Below are positions 13,015 to 26,381 of a DNA stretch of 64,000 nucleotides, one piece after another. The position numbers and the translations under genes are program-made. The notes beneath the pieces are model-generated. The model made no database searches, had not been told where the DNA came from, and saw nothing but the letters and a program-made list of their open reading frames with translations. Numbering within the stretch: the stretch's first letter is position 1; each line of letters starts with the position of its first letter. This DNA comes from Saururus chinensis (taxonomy: Eukaryota > Streptophyta > Magnoliopsida > Piperales > Saururaceae), in the NCBI GenBank assembly GCA_035235625.1, contig CP141140.1, positions 46,557,351 to 46,621,350 on the forward strand, in the 5' to 3' direction.

Positions 13015-14170
13015 TATTAGTGATGCATATTCCTATGCATCACTATTACCTTATAATTTTTTTGTATTAAATTTAAAATATATAGAGAAAGAGAGGATAG
13101 AGAGAGAGTGAGAGTAAATTGAGAGAGAAATTTAAATTTAAATTTTTAAGATTTTTTATTATATCTTTTATTTTAAAATTAATAAAAAATAAAATATAAT
13201 AATGATGCATATGAATATGCGATGCATATTTTTTCGCATTGCTAATACCTAACTTATTAGAAACATATTCCTATGCATCTTTACTACCTTATAATTTATT
13301 TGTATTAAATTTAAAATATATAGAGAGAGAAAAAAGAGAGAGGATAGAGAGAGAGTGGAGGAGAGAGATAAGGAGATAGAAGGGGAAGAGAGAGGGAGAG
13401 GGGAGAGAGAAAAAGAGAGAGGGAGAATGAGAAGAGAGAGAGGAAAGAGAGGAATTTAATTTTGATTTTTAAAGATTTTTTATTATATCTTTTAATTAAA
13501 AATTAATAAAAAATAAAACATATTGGTGACGCATATGAACTCTCGGTATTAGTGACACATACGAGTATGCGTCTTTAATACCCTTAGTATTAGCGACGCA
13601 TATTTTTATACATCGATAAAACCTAGCTCATTAGCGACGCATATTCCTATGCATTGCTATTACCTTATAATTTATTTGTATTAAATTTAAAATAGATATA
13701 GAGAGAAAAAAGAGAGAGATGAGAGAGAGAGATGAGAGAGAGTGTGGAGGAGAGAAGGGGAAGAGAGAGGGAGAGGGGAGGGAGAAAAAGAGAGGGAGAG
13801 AGAGAAATTTAATTTTGAATTTTTAAGATTTTTTATTATATTTTTTTATTTAAAAATTAATAAAAAATAAAATATATTAATAATACATATGAATATGCGT
13901 CACTAATACTCATGGATTTAGTGATGCATACAAGTATGCATCTCTAATACCCTGTGTATTCACGATGCATAAAATCTTAAAAAATTAAAATTAAATTTCT
14001 CTCTCTCTACTCTCTCTCTCTCATTCCTCTCTCTCCTCACTCTTTCTCTCTATATAGCCTCTCTTTTTTTTTCTCTCTTCATATATTTTAAAATTAATAC
14101 AAATAAATTATAAGGTAATAGTGACACCTAGGAATATGTAGCAACACATATTTTTATGCATCGCTATTAC
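13015..14170. repeat. Tandem subterminal unit with long GA tracts inside the CACTA element
   Basis: A block reading 'tgatgcatattcctatgcat' then 'accttataattt-tttgtattaaatttaaaatatatagag' occurs at about 13,020, 13,260 and 13,640. Each is followed by a purine-only (gaga)n tract of 50-130 bp. An inverted copy lies at about 13,990-14,165, where the tract reads (tc)n. The unit therefore forms a large imperfect inverted repeat. Confidence 0.75.
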
Positions 14171-17105
14171 CTTATTCTAAAGTGTTGCTAAATTTGTCAT
14201 GCGTAGGATTAATATATTCGCTCGCACGACAAAATTTTGCCATCACAGATGAAATAAAAACCGTGCGGAGAAAATTTCGCGCGTGTAGGATTAATTTATT
14301 TGCTGGCGCGAATTTTTTCTCCCCTGCCTGCCCACCCTCACTTCTTCTCCCAATCGCCCCGGCTGCCACCCTACCTACCGCCGCCTTGCAGCCGTCTCTA
14401 CCCGCTCCATCACCCTGCCAGCCCCCCGTCGGCCCCCAGCCTACCCTCCCTTCTTCGGATACCATCGCCGCCACCCCACCTTGCTATCTTGCCGCTGGCT
14501 CCGCCTTGGCCGACCCCCCGCAAGCCCTCCTCTAGTATGTCCCCGCCAGCCCCCCTATCGCCTTGACTCTGGTGGCGCCTCCCCCGTCCCTTCCCTTCTT
14601 CTCCGGATCCCCCTGCCACCGGCTCCGCCTTTGTCGGCCCACACCAGCCCCTGCCAGATCCGTCTTTGCCATTCCTCCCGATCCCTCCCTTCTTCTCCAA
14701 ATCCCAATTGTCATTGTCCCACCTTGCTGCCTTGTCTTTGGCTCCGTCTCCGGACCCCCTGCCAAATCCATCTCTGCCAACCCCTGCCACCCTGGCTTCG
14801 GTGGCACCTCCCCCGCTCCTCTCTCCCCCTCTCTTCCTCCCCTCTTCTCTAGATCCCCTTGATGCCTCACCACTTGCATATGGTTCGCTGTCATGCCCCG
14901 GCACCTGCCCAACCCGGTCCAGGGGACAATCGAAGCTCACGAGGGTGATAGGATTTGTTGGTTTAATGTTATGGAAGACTTTAGCCCCTATATCAGGCAA
15001 ATTTACATACGGGGTTGCACACCTTTAAACCTTTGTGCAAAAGAAAAAAGAAAATAAAAGAGGACTTTTAACTCTAAACTAGTCCATAAGTCACATACCC
15101 ACATACTTAAAATATCAAGTCATCACGCATAGCTCGAATCAGAAAGTCTTAAACAGATCTAAAAACATAAGATATACATGAGTCTGAAGCAAGAACCACC
15201 ATACATGATGTTCTATTATCATAATAGCATAAATCAGAAAAACATAACGAAGTCCAAAGGCAACCACGCCTACTCCCATCCTCTCTCCGACCTTTCCTCA
15301 TACAGAGGATCCTAGTTAACTACATGTCACTCCATGTAGCCCCCAAAAACACACAGAAAGAGAGGTGAGTAAAACTCAGTAAGGTTTTGTATGTTGAGAG
15401 AATAAATAAATAATTATCACACCTAAAATTCATCACAGAGATGCATGCATTCATCATGAAACATTTGCATAACTTGTGCATGACTACTCATCACACATAC
15501 ACTCACAATATCATCAATATTTCTCGTGCAGACCATTCCACATGGCATATCATAATATCATCTCATTCATGATTCATTTCCAATGCATTCATTCATCATG
15601 CATATTATTTCATATAGTATATCACAATATCATCTCATTCATGATCCATCCTCATCGTGTACATTCATCCTACATAAGTGTGTCCTAACACAATGTCATA
15701 TCATGCATATTCCAATTCTCATTCATTCATAAATCTTTCGCCCTACAGATAAGTGTCTCAATCACATTATACCAAATCATGCATAATAAATCATATTCAC
15801 ATGTATTGCATAATCTCAATTATCCCTATACAACCTATGTAACCTTGGCATAATATTATCTCATACACATGCATCATCAACAATGGTGAATGTCTCCATC
15901 AAAGAGAGAAATACAATCATACCACCCACTCTGGACTAGAACTGGACAATTCAAATGGATAATTCTGGCCGGGAATATCCGAATTCCACAAGGGAAACCT
16001 AGATCAGTGTGTTCGCCTTGGACATCTCTTCTGTGGAAGAGTCTGAATTCTATAAGGGAAACCAAGAACGCGTGGTAGCCGGTGCACGAAGGCATACCAC
16101 TTTGGATTCTTAGGGTCCAGATGACTCAATAAATAAATCTCAACCACATCAAATGACTCAACTCAACTCAACCCTGAGAGGATCCATGTTCTAATCATGA
16201 ACTCAAATTGAAATTATGTCCTTTCGGACAAACCAATTTCTGATAAGCCAACAAAATATTAATCTGGCACACAATCTCACACCATTGCATCCAATCAATC
16301 AACCAAAGCTAATCTCGATAAAGTCTCATTTAGAAATCTATTTTATAATGCATGTAGCATGGTATATACATGGGTAATACATACATGAATCCTAATTCAT
16401 GAAACGTGCTCCCATCAGCTCTATACTCATCAATTCTAATCATAATATCAAGCATTATCATAATTATCTCCCACATGTGTGTGTACATGGTAGAAACATT
16501 CTATTCTAAGCATATGGACATGCATTGTAAATAACCCATCAACATACAACACACATGCTTATTAACATTTAATCACGGTTCCTTACTAAAATCATGGGTG
16601 AAAACCATATGAAAACATAATTCAAATCAAGTGCAACCTCATGCTAGACTATGTAAACATATTCATACCACACTCGAAGCTAGACATGGCATCATCATTC
16701 ACCCATAATTTAATAATGATATGTGAAGACATATAATTCCATTCTCATGCTATAACCTTTCTAGAATCATACTCAAAATATGAGGAATCATTCAATATAG
16801 ATTCAAGAGAAGAATTCATAACATGATTAACCGAATAACATCAAAATCCACTTAACACCTAAACATTCATCATAGCCACCAACATCAAATTCATGCCCTT
16901 CTAGTAGCTTTACCTAGCATATATTACTCATCAAAGTCATAATAAATGATACTTAAGAGTAGAAACACAAAAATGAGCAAAATCAAGAAAATAGCCAAAC
17001 TGCAATGTTGGCGTTCGAATGCCAGAAATGATTTCTGGGTTGTCTTCTTCCTTTCGAATCTAAAATTGAAACTTCACATAAACATCATAAACCTTCAAAT
17101 TTCAC

Positions 17106-20100
17106 TGTAACGCCCAAGATTTTTCATCCCTTTTTTCTTAAAACTCATAGAATTTTTTTTTTATATGATAAATCGGAGTCAACATGACAAAATCAAAACC
17201 CGTATAAACAGTTTATAATTTAAAACATCATACGGTTAAACATCGTACTGCCAAATCAAATATCCTCAGGCGCTACTCGAAAACACACGTACGACTAAAT
17301 TACCATGATCATGGATTTTTAAATACAAATAACTCTCAGGCGTCCCCGAGTACAAGTCCCATAAACAGTCTAACCTGATCCAAATTAAAAGTCCAAAATA
17401 CATACACTTACATCTCATCTCACCCAATACATCAGATCGTGGCACCAACTATACTTGAGTCGAGGGGGAAACAATCCACCGCAGAAACGAGCGTCCATCT
17501 CCAGGAGCTCACCAACACAACCTGCAAAAGCCTCCCGAACAACGAGGCTAAAAGAAGTAGGGTGAGTATTTTCCTACTGAGTATGAAAATACCCAGTAGG
17601 GGAAATCCCAAACGGTGAACTTAAAAAGTTCATAAATCATACGTCATGCAACACAACATGAGGCAAACAACGTATAACAATCATATACATATGCAAATAA
17701 GTACACATAACACGCCATCAAACCAAACTTACACGAACACCCTTAATCAGGGTCTTACAACTTACTCATACCATCAAAGGCATACTCATACAGCTTACAC
17801 GTACTTATACGACCTTACTCGTACAATCTTACACTTACTCGTACAACCTTACTCGTACAGTATTACACTTACTATCAAACTCATAATCAAACTCTTACAG
17901 TCGTGCTCAAACTCACACTCTTACAGTCGTACTCATCCTCAATCTTACAATCGTGCACATACTCATCATCATACGCTTACTCAGAATGTACAAACTCAGT
18001 CATACAGTCGTATACATACTATCGACCACTGAAGCTCATTACAACTAATAAGCTCCAGCGTCGAAAAGGAAAAGAATGCCACTGGGGCATCACCTTAACC
18101 TCCGGGGAGTGACTAGACGTCATGGACTTTTCTGAAGGTAAGGTACACCTATGCTCATAGGGCACAAGATCAAACAGGTAAAAGTAGATCCATGATACTA
18201 CTTACCTGAGCGCGCAAACATACACCCACTCAAGGGGTCATACAATTGCCCACACATAAGGGGTCTTATAGTGCCATAGAATTGCCCACCATAATGGGTT
18301 TTATAGTGCCAGAGAATTGCCCACCATAATGGGTCTTATAGTGCCATTGCCACTCTTGGGCACAAACATACAGTGCCACTTGGGTAGAAACGTACAGTGC
18401 CACTCTTGGGCGGAAACATACATCGCTCTCAACAGAGCATCAAACGTCTGGGCTTGTACATCACACAGACCGAATCAAAACATACTTCGCTCTCAATAGA
18501 GCATCAAACGTCTGTGCTTATACAACACACAGACCAAATCAAAAATACATCGCTCTTAACAGAGCATCAGATGTCCGGTGCTCTATATAGCACTCAGACA
18601 AAAATCCCGCAGGATAACCACCATGGCAAGACACAAGAAGTGCTCAGCCGATTCATTATCGGCTAGCTTAAACACAGAACTTAATCTGTCGAACCCTTAG
18701 GTCTCAAACTCACAACGCTATTATTAGCTTTCTCATAATTCAAGTTTGAATTAAGTATATTATGCGGTACAATTATTCTACACAAACTCAGTCCTCGACT
18801 GATCAAACTGAAGCTGAGCCCGATCTGAACCCTAGTTCGTCGGGGCAGTAGACTTCACTTACCCGTCCAAGTCACACATAACTCACCGTACACAAATCCT
18901 TACGTATGCATAATCCTCTGACATCCACCTTACGATCAGACATCTTACTTACATCGTCAAACAGAGCTCCTCACAGCAGATCCCCGTTATCATCCTCTTA
19001 CTTAATTCCTCACTTATTATACTTACTTTTCACTTCATAATTTGTACATTATGCTTGTACAATTATGCACGCTCTTACTGTCTAATAAACCCTCATAAGG
19101 CTCCAAGCCTAAGTTTTCTTACTTACCGAACCCCTGACGTATACTCCAAACCAAACTGACCCATCTCAAATCCTCGCTCCTCAAACATACTTTCTCTGTC
19201 TTCCGTCATGCGCTTACATATCCAAATCCACATCCAACTTCATACCAAACCCTTACCAATCTTACCGTCCATCGCCCATACCTCTGCCCACACAATCCAT
19301 ATACGTAACTTACTCGACATCGCTAGCCATCACTAGCATGTCCAACACACACATACGTAGCACACTAACATATTTGCTAGCCATCACTAGCGCATACATC
19401 ATACACATACATAACCATGCTTACAACTCACATACATACATACATGTATCTCAATGTGGCATAATTCACTATCTTACATCATGCATACATGTCATGATTT
19501 AATATCCAAAACATGGAATCATACAAGCCTAGCATGCGGCTACTCATTCAAAGCATGCTGTCATGAATTTACGAGTTCAAAGCTCCCCTACCTCGTAATC
19601 ATGACCTTTGATGGCGAGCACATGACGGTGGCAGCGTCAATGGCGGAGTCGGCGGTCAACACCATTGCTTAATTGAGAGAGCTATTGTCCCGAGGTTTAG
19701 GAAGCGCCGGAACTACACACGGTCAAATGGGATGTCAAAATCAACGCGGCAAAATCTGCGATCCACGGCAGCACACCAGGGGCGGCCGGGAGAAAGATCG
19801 TGCCAACGAGTGGCAAGTGCGACCGGAAGGCAGGGTGTACTCACTAAAATTCGACCGGCGGTTGATAAATACACAACCGGTCACAAGACGTCGAAATCGG
19901 CCGTGGACAGCACCCAACGGTGTCGATTTCACGTTCACAAGGGCCCACATAAGGGCGGAGGGCGACACTGAAGGACGTAGGAGAGGTGGAGGACTCCGAT
20001 GTCAACTCCAGATGATGGCAGAGCAATCAGACAGTCAGGCGGTGCCAAAGTGGCACCTAAATCCTAACCCACACGCGCGGCTACTTGCACACGCGGCCAA

Positions 20101-21890
20101 AGGGAGGGGAGAGAGGGCTAGATGGTGTCTGCCCAAAACTCATAAGGGCAGTAGGGCCATGCCCAAGGGTGGTGACCGACGAAGATGGCGTTTGCCATTG
20201 TCGTGTCGAGGAAGGCTGACTAGAGGCCATACGGTGTTCGGTAGAGGTAGGACGCTAAGAGGGCAAAACATGGCGCTCTCTATAGCGCGGTCAAACACAT
20301 ATCATCGGTAGAGGGGGAACCTACCTCATGCCGAAGAAGAGGGGCGGTGCCGCACTAGGGCGGCCAGCCATCTCTAGGCTGAGACCTGCCATGCTAAAGT
20401 GGTCAGAGGGCGTTCGTCATCCCACGATGCTCAATGGCCCAAAACAGGTGGAAAACCCTGGGGCACAAAGGAGCAGGGTTTACTGGCAGCTCTGGCCGAC
20501 TCCATCATGGCCCTAGCGGCTAGGATGAGCTGTCTCCGGCCAGAGGTGACGACCAAAGTCAACGGCGACATGCAGGACAGATAGCACAGTGAGGAGCAAA
20601 GGCTCGGTTTCTGTGGACGAGCACATCAACCAGCGGGCGACAAATCTCGTTCCAGCAGAACAGAGGGGACGAAGGCTAAACCGGGCTGGGTGGAAACATC
20701 CACCATCATTGCCCAACCGGAGAGAAGCCGAACAAAAGTATGGTGGGTCAAGTCTGGCGTTCGGCTACCGGCGGCCGCTAGTGAACCCAGACACGGCCAA
20801 AAATAGGGAAGATGAAGGACTGGCCAGGGGAACCCAATAAGGGCGGAGCGGCCAAGGGGGTGGTGGAGCTGGCTAGGGCTCACCATGCAGTCGCCGGCCT
20901 AAAGCTGGGCGGACAGATGTTGGGCGGAGCTGTCTTCATAAAAAAGGCAGCAACTTTCGGCATGTCCGGACCGAGCAGAGGAAGGATGGAGGGCAAGGAA
21001 GAGGAACCGGGCAGGGAAGGGTGGTTCACCACCTTGGCCGGACCAAGGCGGGTCTGGATAGAGGTCCGGTCGGCGGTGGCGCGCCGCCGGCAGCCACCAT
21101 TTCGCCCAAAACAGTGCGTCAGCGGAAAAATAGGGGTGGAGGGGGATGAGGACGGGGCGGCAGAACGGAGGCCCACCGGGCCAGGAGGGGTGGCCTCCCG
21201 CCATCGCCGGCCTAGGACGGAACCGTAGCCGGCCGACTGGCCCTTGGCGGCCCACGGCGGCAGCGCAAATCGGATCACAGTGAGAGAGGGAGAGAGACTG
21301 CTTACCGGGGAAAACCAAGGGGAGGAGCCAACGGGACTGGCCAGGGCAGCGGCCCTGCCGTCGCCGGCCTAAGGCTGGCCGGACGGAGGCCGGGCGGAGC
21401 CCACCGGCCACCGCTGGCGCCGTCACAGCACAAACAGAGAGAGAGCAGAGACGGACCGGGGAAAACAGGGGAGAGGCACGGGGCGGACGGCGGAGCGGCC
21501 ATGGGGTCGGGATGGCGGTCCCCCTGCCGTTGCAAGGCTGGGGCGGAGCCGGTGCGGCGGCCCTGCGGCCCACCGGCGGCCGGCGGCGGCTAGGAGAGAG
21601 AGACGCCGGAGAAGGGGGGGACAGTCATCCACTGTTCCAGAAGAGTCTGGATCGGGCTCGGCCGAGCCCGAGCCCGAGTCTTTTTTTTTTCCAACTTATC
21701 CTCTGCAGTTCCGTTCTTCGACGATTTTTCGTACCAGAAGCTTGCGTCGAGGCCCGTGGTCTACGATGAACCCACACCCGACTATACACGTACGAATACC
21801 GAGGCCACATACGCCGAAGCATCACAATATCTCGCTGAAAATGATCAGACAAAAATAGTAGAAAATCGTAATAAAATCCGGGACGTTACA
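17106..21890. mobile_element. LTR-B copy 1 (4.8 kb), nested in LTR-A
   Basis: The ends TGTAACGCCCAAGATTTT and AATCCGGGACGTTACA are the classic TGTAACG...CGTTACA termini of long plant LTRs. The flanks ttcac (17,101-17,105) and ctcac (21,891-21,895) agree at 4 of 5 bases. A second copy lies at 45,854-50,454. Base composition has two halves: AT-rich with C/T bias to about 19,550, then very GC-rich. The long open frames in the GC-rich half overlap on both strands and share no motif, so I treat them as non-coding. Confidence 0.75.
17740..18640. repeat. Short tandem repeats inside LTR-B copy 1
   Basis: At 17,740-18,010 there are many degenerate copies of 'cttactcgtaca-cttaca'. At 18,230-18,430 a unit of 25-30 bp containing 'catacagtgccactcttgggc' repeats. 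At 18,420-18,600 three copies of 'cgctctcaacagagcatcaaacgtctg' follow. The same order occurs in LTR-B copy 2 (46,350-47,140), so this belongs to the LTR family. Confidence 0.75.
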
Positions 21891-23346
21891 CTCACTCTCA
21901 AACAACATAATAATTAAATTCATACTAAGAAAATAGTAAATCTAGCCATTTACAACCAAAAGGACCAAGAAATCATAAGAAAGATTAAACTTTTCTAAAT
22001 ATGCCAATAAATCTCAACTCCATAGAAACCCACTTAAAACTCCATCAAAACCTAAATCTGAAATCTCATACACATTTAAGACAAAATCACTTACCTTCAA
22101 CAAGCTTCTTGACTTGAAATAGATCCTCCAACACCTTCAAATCCTACCTAAAATAAGGTTTTTGTTAATACACTCATAAATCCTATTTAAAATACCCAAA
22201 TCTCTTAAAAAAATAGTAGATCTAGGGTTTATTAAGTTCAAAAATGAAATTCCTTTTTTAAGGATTTAAAATAGAGGTTCAAATAAGTAGTTTTTTTAGT
22301 AGAAATCAAGATTAAACCTTTTCAAAAGAAGGGATTTGAAAAGTTTAGGAGAAACCCTAAGAAATTAGTGAAAAATTAAGCTAATCCTTACCTTAATCAC
22401 CTTTCTTTCTTGGGAATTGGGGATTAGGGCTCCTAAGCTCCAAAAGGCTTTGGGGTAAACCTAATAGATATGTAGGGTATAAATAGAGTTTTATACTAAA
22501 AATGGAAAACTTACTTATTTTAAGCCCAAATCGATGGCTAAAAATTTTAAAATAATTAATTATTGTCTTAAGAAGTCATTTGGGACCAAAAATCCCAATT
22601 TCGCACATGGGGCCCACAGCTGGTCCCACACCCTAACTTTTCGGGCAAAATAGTCAAAATTTTTTTAAAAAATCCAATAAAATTCCAATTGGCTTATATT
22701 AACATAAAAACCATCTTAGTGAAGAAAATTTGATCCAAAACCATTGTTAACCACTTTAGTTTTGAAAATAAGTCAAAATTGATCAAAGTTAACATTAAAT
22801 CACAATAATCAGTAAATAAAAATTAATGGAACCGGTTACGGTTTAGAGATCTTACACTCGACGTTGGCTCTGCCTCCATCAGCCCCCCGCCAGCCCCCCG
22901 ACACCCTAGCTCTGGCTCCCCCCTTCCCCCACCTCCCTCCAGCCTCCCCCTCCCCCACCCCCACCCCCTTGTTCTCATCCATCTCCCATCCATTGCCACC
23001 GCCGAAGGAGGAGACTCTGGCTGTCGGAATCCCACTCCCCAACAGCATTCCGGGCCTCCCTCTCCCCGGTTCTCCCTTCCTCCCCTCCACCCTCGCCCAG
23101 TCCTCCCTCTTGCGCCTCTCCACCATCTGCCCAGCCCCCCCCCCCCGGTTCCTTTGCATGGTACCCTTGGTGTCATATCTAAGCTACTGCCAAATTCTGG
23201 CAGGCCCTCATCTTCCCCCCATCCTCCCGCACCCCCACCAAAGGAGGGGTGCCGGAGTCCGGCACCTATCTTGTCTTGGACAATTTTTTTTATAATTAGT
23301 GAAGCATAAAAATGTGTTGCTAATAATTTTTTTAAAATGTATTTTG

Positions 23347-24134
23347 TTAATATTCTTTATACGATACATATGAATCTATATATGGTAGTAGAAGTCTATT
23401 GCTCTAATGCATTCTATAAATAAAAATGACCCACTTTGGTTATTACTTAGTATAAATAAATAAAAAAAATACTAGTACTACCTCTAATAATGATTACTTA
23501 TATATTTACAAAATGACTTTATGATTTTTTTAATCAAAGAAGAAACAAGTAACTTTGACGTTTTAGTTTGGTGGTGATCACATTTAAAAAATTATCTTGT
23601 GTTTGCCACCTTAGCACGTGATTTACTAACTCCTCCAAAGTCTACAATAGCTTCAAAGTATGCTTTTAGTGTAGAAAATAAGGTGCGTGATGATTGGAGG
23701 AATCGCTTAGATCCAATGATAGTGGAGTGCTATCTGTGCTTGAAGAATTGACTAGGTGGAGAAGAGAAAGAACAAGCTCTAAAATTAGAAGATGTGCTAC
23801 AAGAAGACTTTATTGAAATTTCAATTTCTTATAAAGTTCAAATGTTTTTTTTTATCTTATACTATTAGAATAGAGTTGTAGTCTTGTAGAGGTGGTGCCA
23901 ACCTAGTTGGGATGTACTCATACTATAATGATGCAATTTTCACCTCCCTAAGATTTTTTTTTTTACAAATTTACAAATTATATGAAATTTTATTGATTTA
24001 TATTTAAAAAAAAGAATTGAAAAGGCCCTAGGGCTATGCTAGGCCTGTATTTTGCTATGAGGGCTAGGCCCAAGCCTCATACTGGGCCTCCAACGGGTCA
24101 AGGCAAGGCTTGGTCTAGCCCTTTGGCACCTCTA
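23347..24134 (+). pseudogene. Duplicated 3' part of a hAT transposase and its right TIR
   Basis: It matches 32,612-33,399 of the complete hAT element. It carries the hAT C-terminal dimerisation region, with reading like LACDLLTPP, STIASKYAFSVENKV and DDWRNRLDPMIVECY at about 23,600-23,740, then the right TIR ending TGGCACCTCTA (24,134) and a target-duplication-like TATATCAT. The 5' half is absent: the left edge abuts the truncated CACTA tip. It is the left part of segmental copy 1. Confidence 0.85.
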
Positions 24135-24209
24135 TATATCATGAGTTGTAATTTTTTGTTGATTTTTATTATTGTAATGTTTTGTCACGAAATAACCAAA
24201 TGGGTAGAT

Positions 24210-26381
24210 TGTGAGAACATATGAAGCATATGTAATATAATTAGCTAATTTTGATAATCAAAATAAGGGTAAAACTTCATGTGCATTTTATTCTTAGAAG
24301 TTTGACTAGATGTTATTATGGTTAAGTCAGATTAGCAATTGATAGACTTGAGAAATAGGAGCACATTGAAAGAATATATGAGGCATATTAATTGTTAACT
24401 GGCTAATTTTGATTATCAAAATAATGTCTAAACTTCATGTATGTGTTAGTCTTATAAGTTTGATTAGATGTACTTATGGTCAAGTCGGATTTGGAATTTA
24501 TTGCCTTGATAATAAGAGCTTATGTGTAATTAAAAATCAAGGTTGAAGACTTAGCTGAGTGTCGAAGGTAAAAGATTTATTTTCATACACTCATATAAAA
24601 AAAATCACTTAGTTTTACTTAGGAATAATTAATTTAAGTGATCTTAGAAGTTTAAGGGAAAATTAAGGCAAAATATGAAAAATTATTGTGCGTTAATCAA
24701 TCACTGCAAAATACACTGGACAATCTATCAATCGGCCCTTGAATCAGATAGTGTAAATTTTGGCCAATAGTATATTGATTGACCACCACAAGTGAGTGAT
24801 TGATCGCTAGAAGAAGTTTACCTTAGTTAGAATAGTGATCAATCGATCACTATTTGAACCGATTGATTGGTGTCTATGTAACTTATATTTTTTAAGCATT
24901 CTGAGAAAGAGTTTATTCCTAATTAAAGTCTAACACCTAAATAGACTTAATAAACACTATAAGGGTTAGGTAAACCACACATTGAAGAAAGAGAAATCTA
25001 AAATTTGAGAGTGAAATGAAGAGAAGTCCTTCTGCTATTTTTTCCCCAAGATATCTTCATTATGCTTAAGAGTTTAGTTTTGATGGTGATTGTTTAAGTG
25101 ACACAACTAAAAGAGAGTTTTTCATACACAAAAACTTGAGGAGAGAGTCAGCCAAGTTCAATGATAGGTTGAAGACTTAAGGCTTATGTAATAATTAAAA
25201 GGAGCTTGATTATAGAGGCTAGAAGAAGACGAAAATAAAGCAAGGAGAAAAAAATATTTCAAGGTGTGAAAATAAAAGACTTGAAGGCCAACAACCGATG
25301 GATAAGGACATCTAAACAAAAGAATAGTTTGTGTTAGAATCTTCACAAGAGGTTGGTAGTTTGTTTGTGTCTAAGAGTTCAATATCTTTCTAATCGACCT
25401 AGCAGATCACTAGATTGCTCTTAAAACTAGTACTTTCAATAAGTAAAAATTAAGAGTTCTAGCTTCTTTGCACAAAAAAATTTCATTAAGTGAAAATGAT
25501 TAAAACCTAATGTTATCTTAAATCTCAATATTGAAATATCAATCAATCAACACATAAACATAACAATTTACATAGAAAACCCCAACTAGGGTAAAAAATT
25601 ACGACAGTTCTAAAAGAACCAAATCATATACTAGAAACTAAGACTTTACATTGACACAAGCAAATCAGAACCTTGTTCAGCTAACACAAGCTCCTCATGT
25701 TTAAAATACTGTTGTTGACATTGAAGTCTTCTCTTTAAGCACTTGAAACTTACTCCTCCTTATCTTGTCTTCGTCTCCTTTTAGTCTTTAACAAGTACCT
25801 CTTGTTATCTTGACTTTGGCCTTTTAGAAAGTTTCAATCTTCTATTAAAGACATGTTACAACTCCTCTTTGAATACTCTACACATAAGCTCTTGTAGTTT
25901 TAGATTGTCTTCTTCAATTCACCACCTTGATAAATAAGAATACGTATACTCCAATTTTTAAGTCTGGCAATTCTAAATCTAACTCGACTACAACAACCTC
26001 AAATCAGATTCTAAGACTCATTATATAGACATAGTTTCTTAACATAATTTTGACAAAGAAATTAGCTAATAAACTAAACATATGACTCATATGTTTCTAC
26101 AATGTCTGTAAGTTCTTGCTTTGGTAGTGCATTAATTTTAGGCCAAAAGTGTTTGTCGTGGTTTTTTAACCTAGTTGGGTTTTTTCAAGTAAAAATCTTG
26201 TGTGTTCTTGCATGATTTGTGGTTTAATTGATAATTAGAATAATTATGATTAGGCATAGTAATTAGGATTTTGTCATTTCTGATTCAAAATAATTTTATG
26301 CGCAAAAGAGGCTATAACTTTTAATTTCTTACCTATTGAAGAACTTGGGTTGGGAGCAATTAGACAGATATTAAACTCTCA
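24210..26381 (+). mobile_element. R-family LTR, segmental copy 1, interrupted by a second R LTR
   Basis: It begins TGTGAGAACATATG after an A/G-rich stretch and ends ATTAAACTCTCA. It is split at 25,371 by the opposite-orientation LTR at 25,372-26,101; the host LTR resumes at about 26,102 without loss. The host LTR contains repeated 'gattgatcgatt' motifs. It is paralogous to 33,475-35,615. Confidence 0.75.
25372..26101 (-). mobile_element. Solo R-family LTR (730 bp) nested in an inverted R LTR, copy 1
   Basis: It begins TAAGAGTTCAATATC (TGAGAG in the other copy) and ends ATGTTTCTACA. The flanks gtgtc (25,367-25,371) and atgtc (26,102-26,106) agree at 4 of 5. Because it opposes its host LTR, the pair forms an imperfect inverted repeat. 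The same insertion is present at 34,634-35,315, so it predates the segmental duplication. Confidence 0.75.

Larger units (their letters stand above)
14889..22856. mobile_element. LTR-A: solo-LTR-like unit inside the CACTA element
   Basis: It begins TGTCATGCCCCGGCACC and ends TTTAGAGATCTTACA (TG...CA). CACTA-type GC-rich sequence lies on both sides. Without the nested LTR-B it is about 3.18 kb. The 5-base flanks ttcgc and ctcga are only partly alike, so target duplication is not proved. There is no coding capacity. The region 14,889-17,105 is AT-rich with many 'catcatgcat' and 'tcattcat' repeats; 21,891-22,856 is AT-rich and featureless. A very large solo LTR, or part of a LARD-type element, fits best. 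Confidence 0.6.
12365..23348. mobile_element. Non-autonomous CACTA (En/Spm-type) element, right tip missing, carrying nested LTRs
   Basis: The left terminus CACTGCAACAAAATATAC is followed by dense subterminal copies of TATTAGCGACGC in both orientations. The right end (about 23,300-23,348) carries the inverse form, tgttgctaataa...tgtattttgtt, but stops six bases short of the expected GCAGTG and abuts hAT sequence. Without the nested insertion (14,889-22,856) the element is about 3.0 kb. Both sides of the insertion are GC-rich and Pro/Arg-coding in several frames. I see no TNP-type transposase, so it would depend on a partner element. Confidence 0.78.

Noticed and set aside
14172..15000. Long overlapping Pro/Arg/Gly-rich open frames on both strands
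   Set aside because: GC-rich CACTA and LTR-A sequence open in many frames with no domain; composition artefact.
19673..21770. Open frames up to 224 residues in LTR-B copy 1
   Set aside because: Overlapping on both strands, no recognised domain, and the equivalent stretch in LTR-B copy 2 does not keep the frames.
24036..24224. Small + strand protein shared with 33,301-33,489
   Set aside because: Spans the hAT right TIR and flank; a shadow of repeated noncoding DNA.
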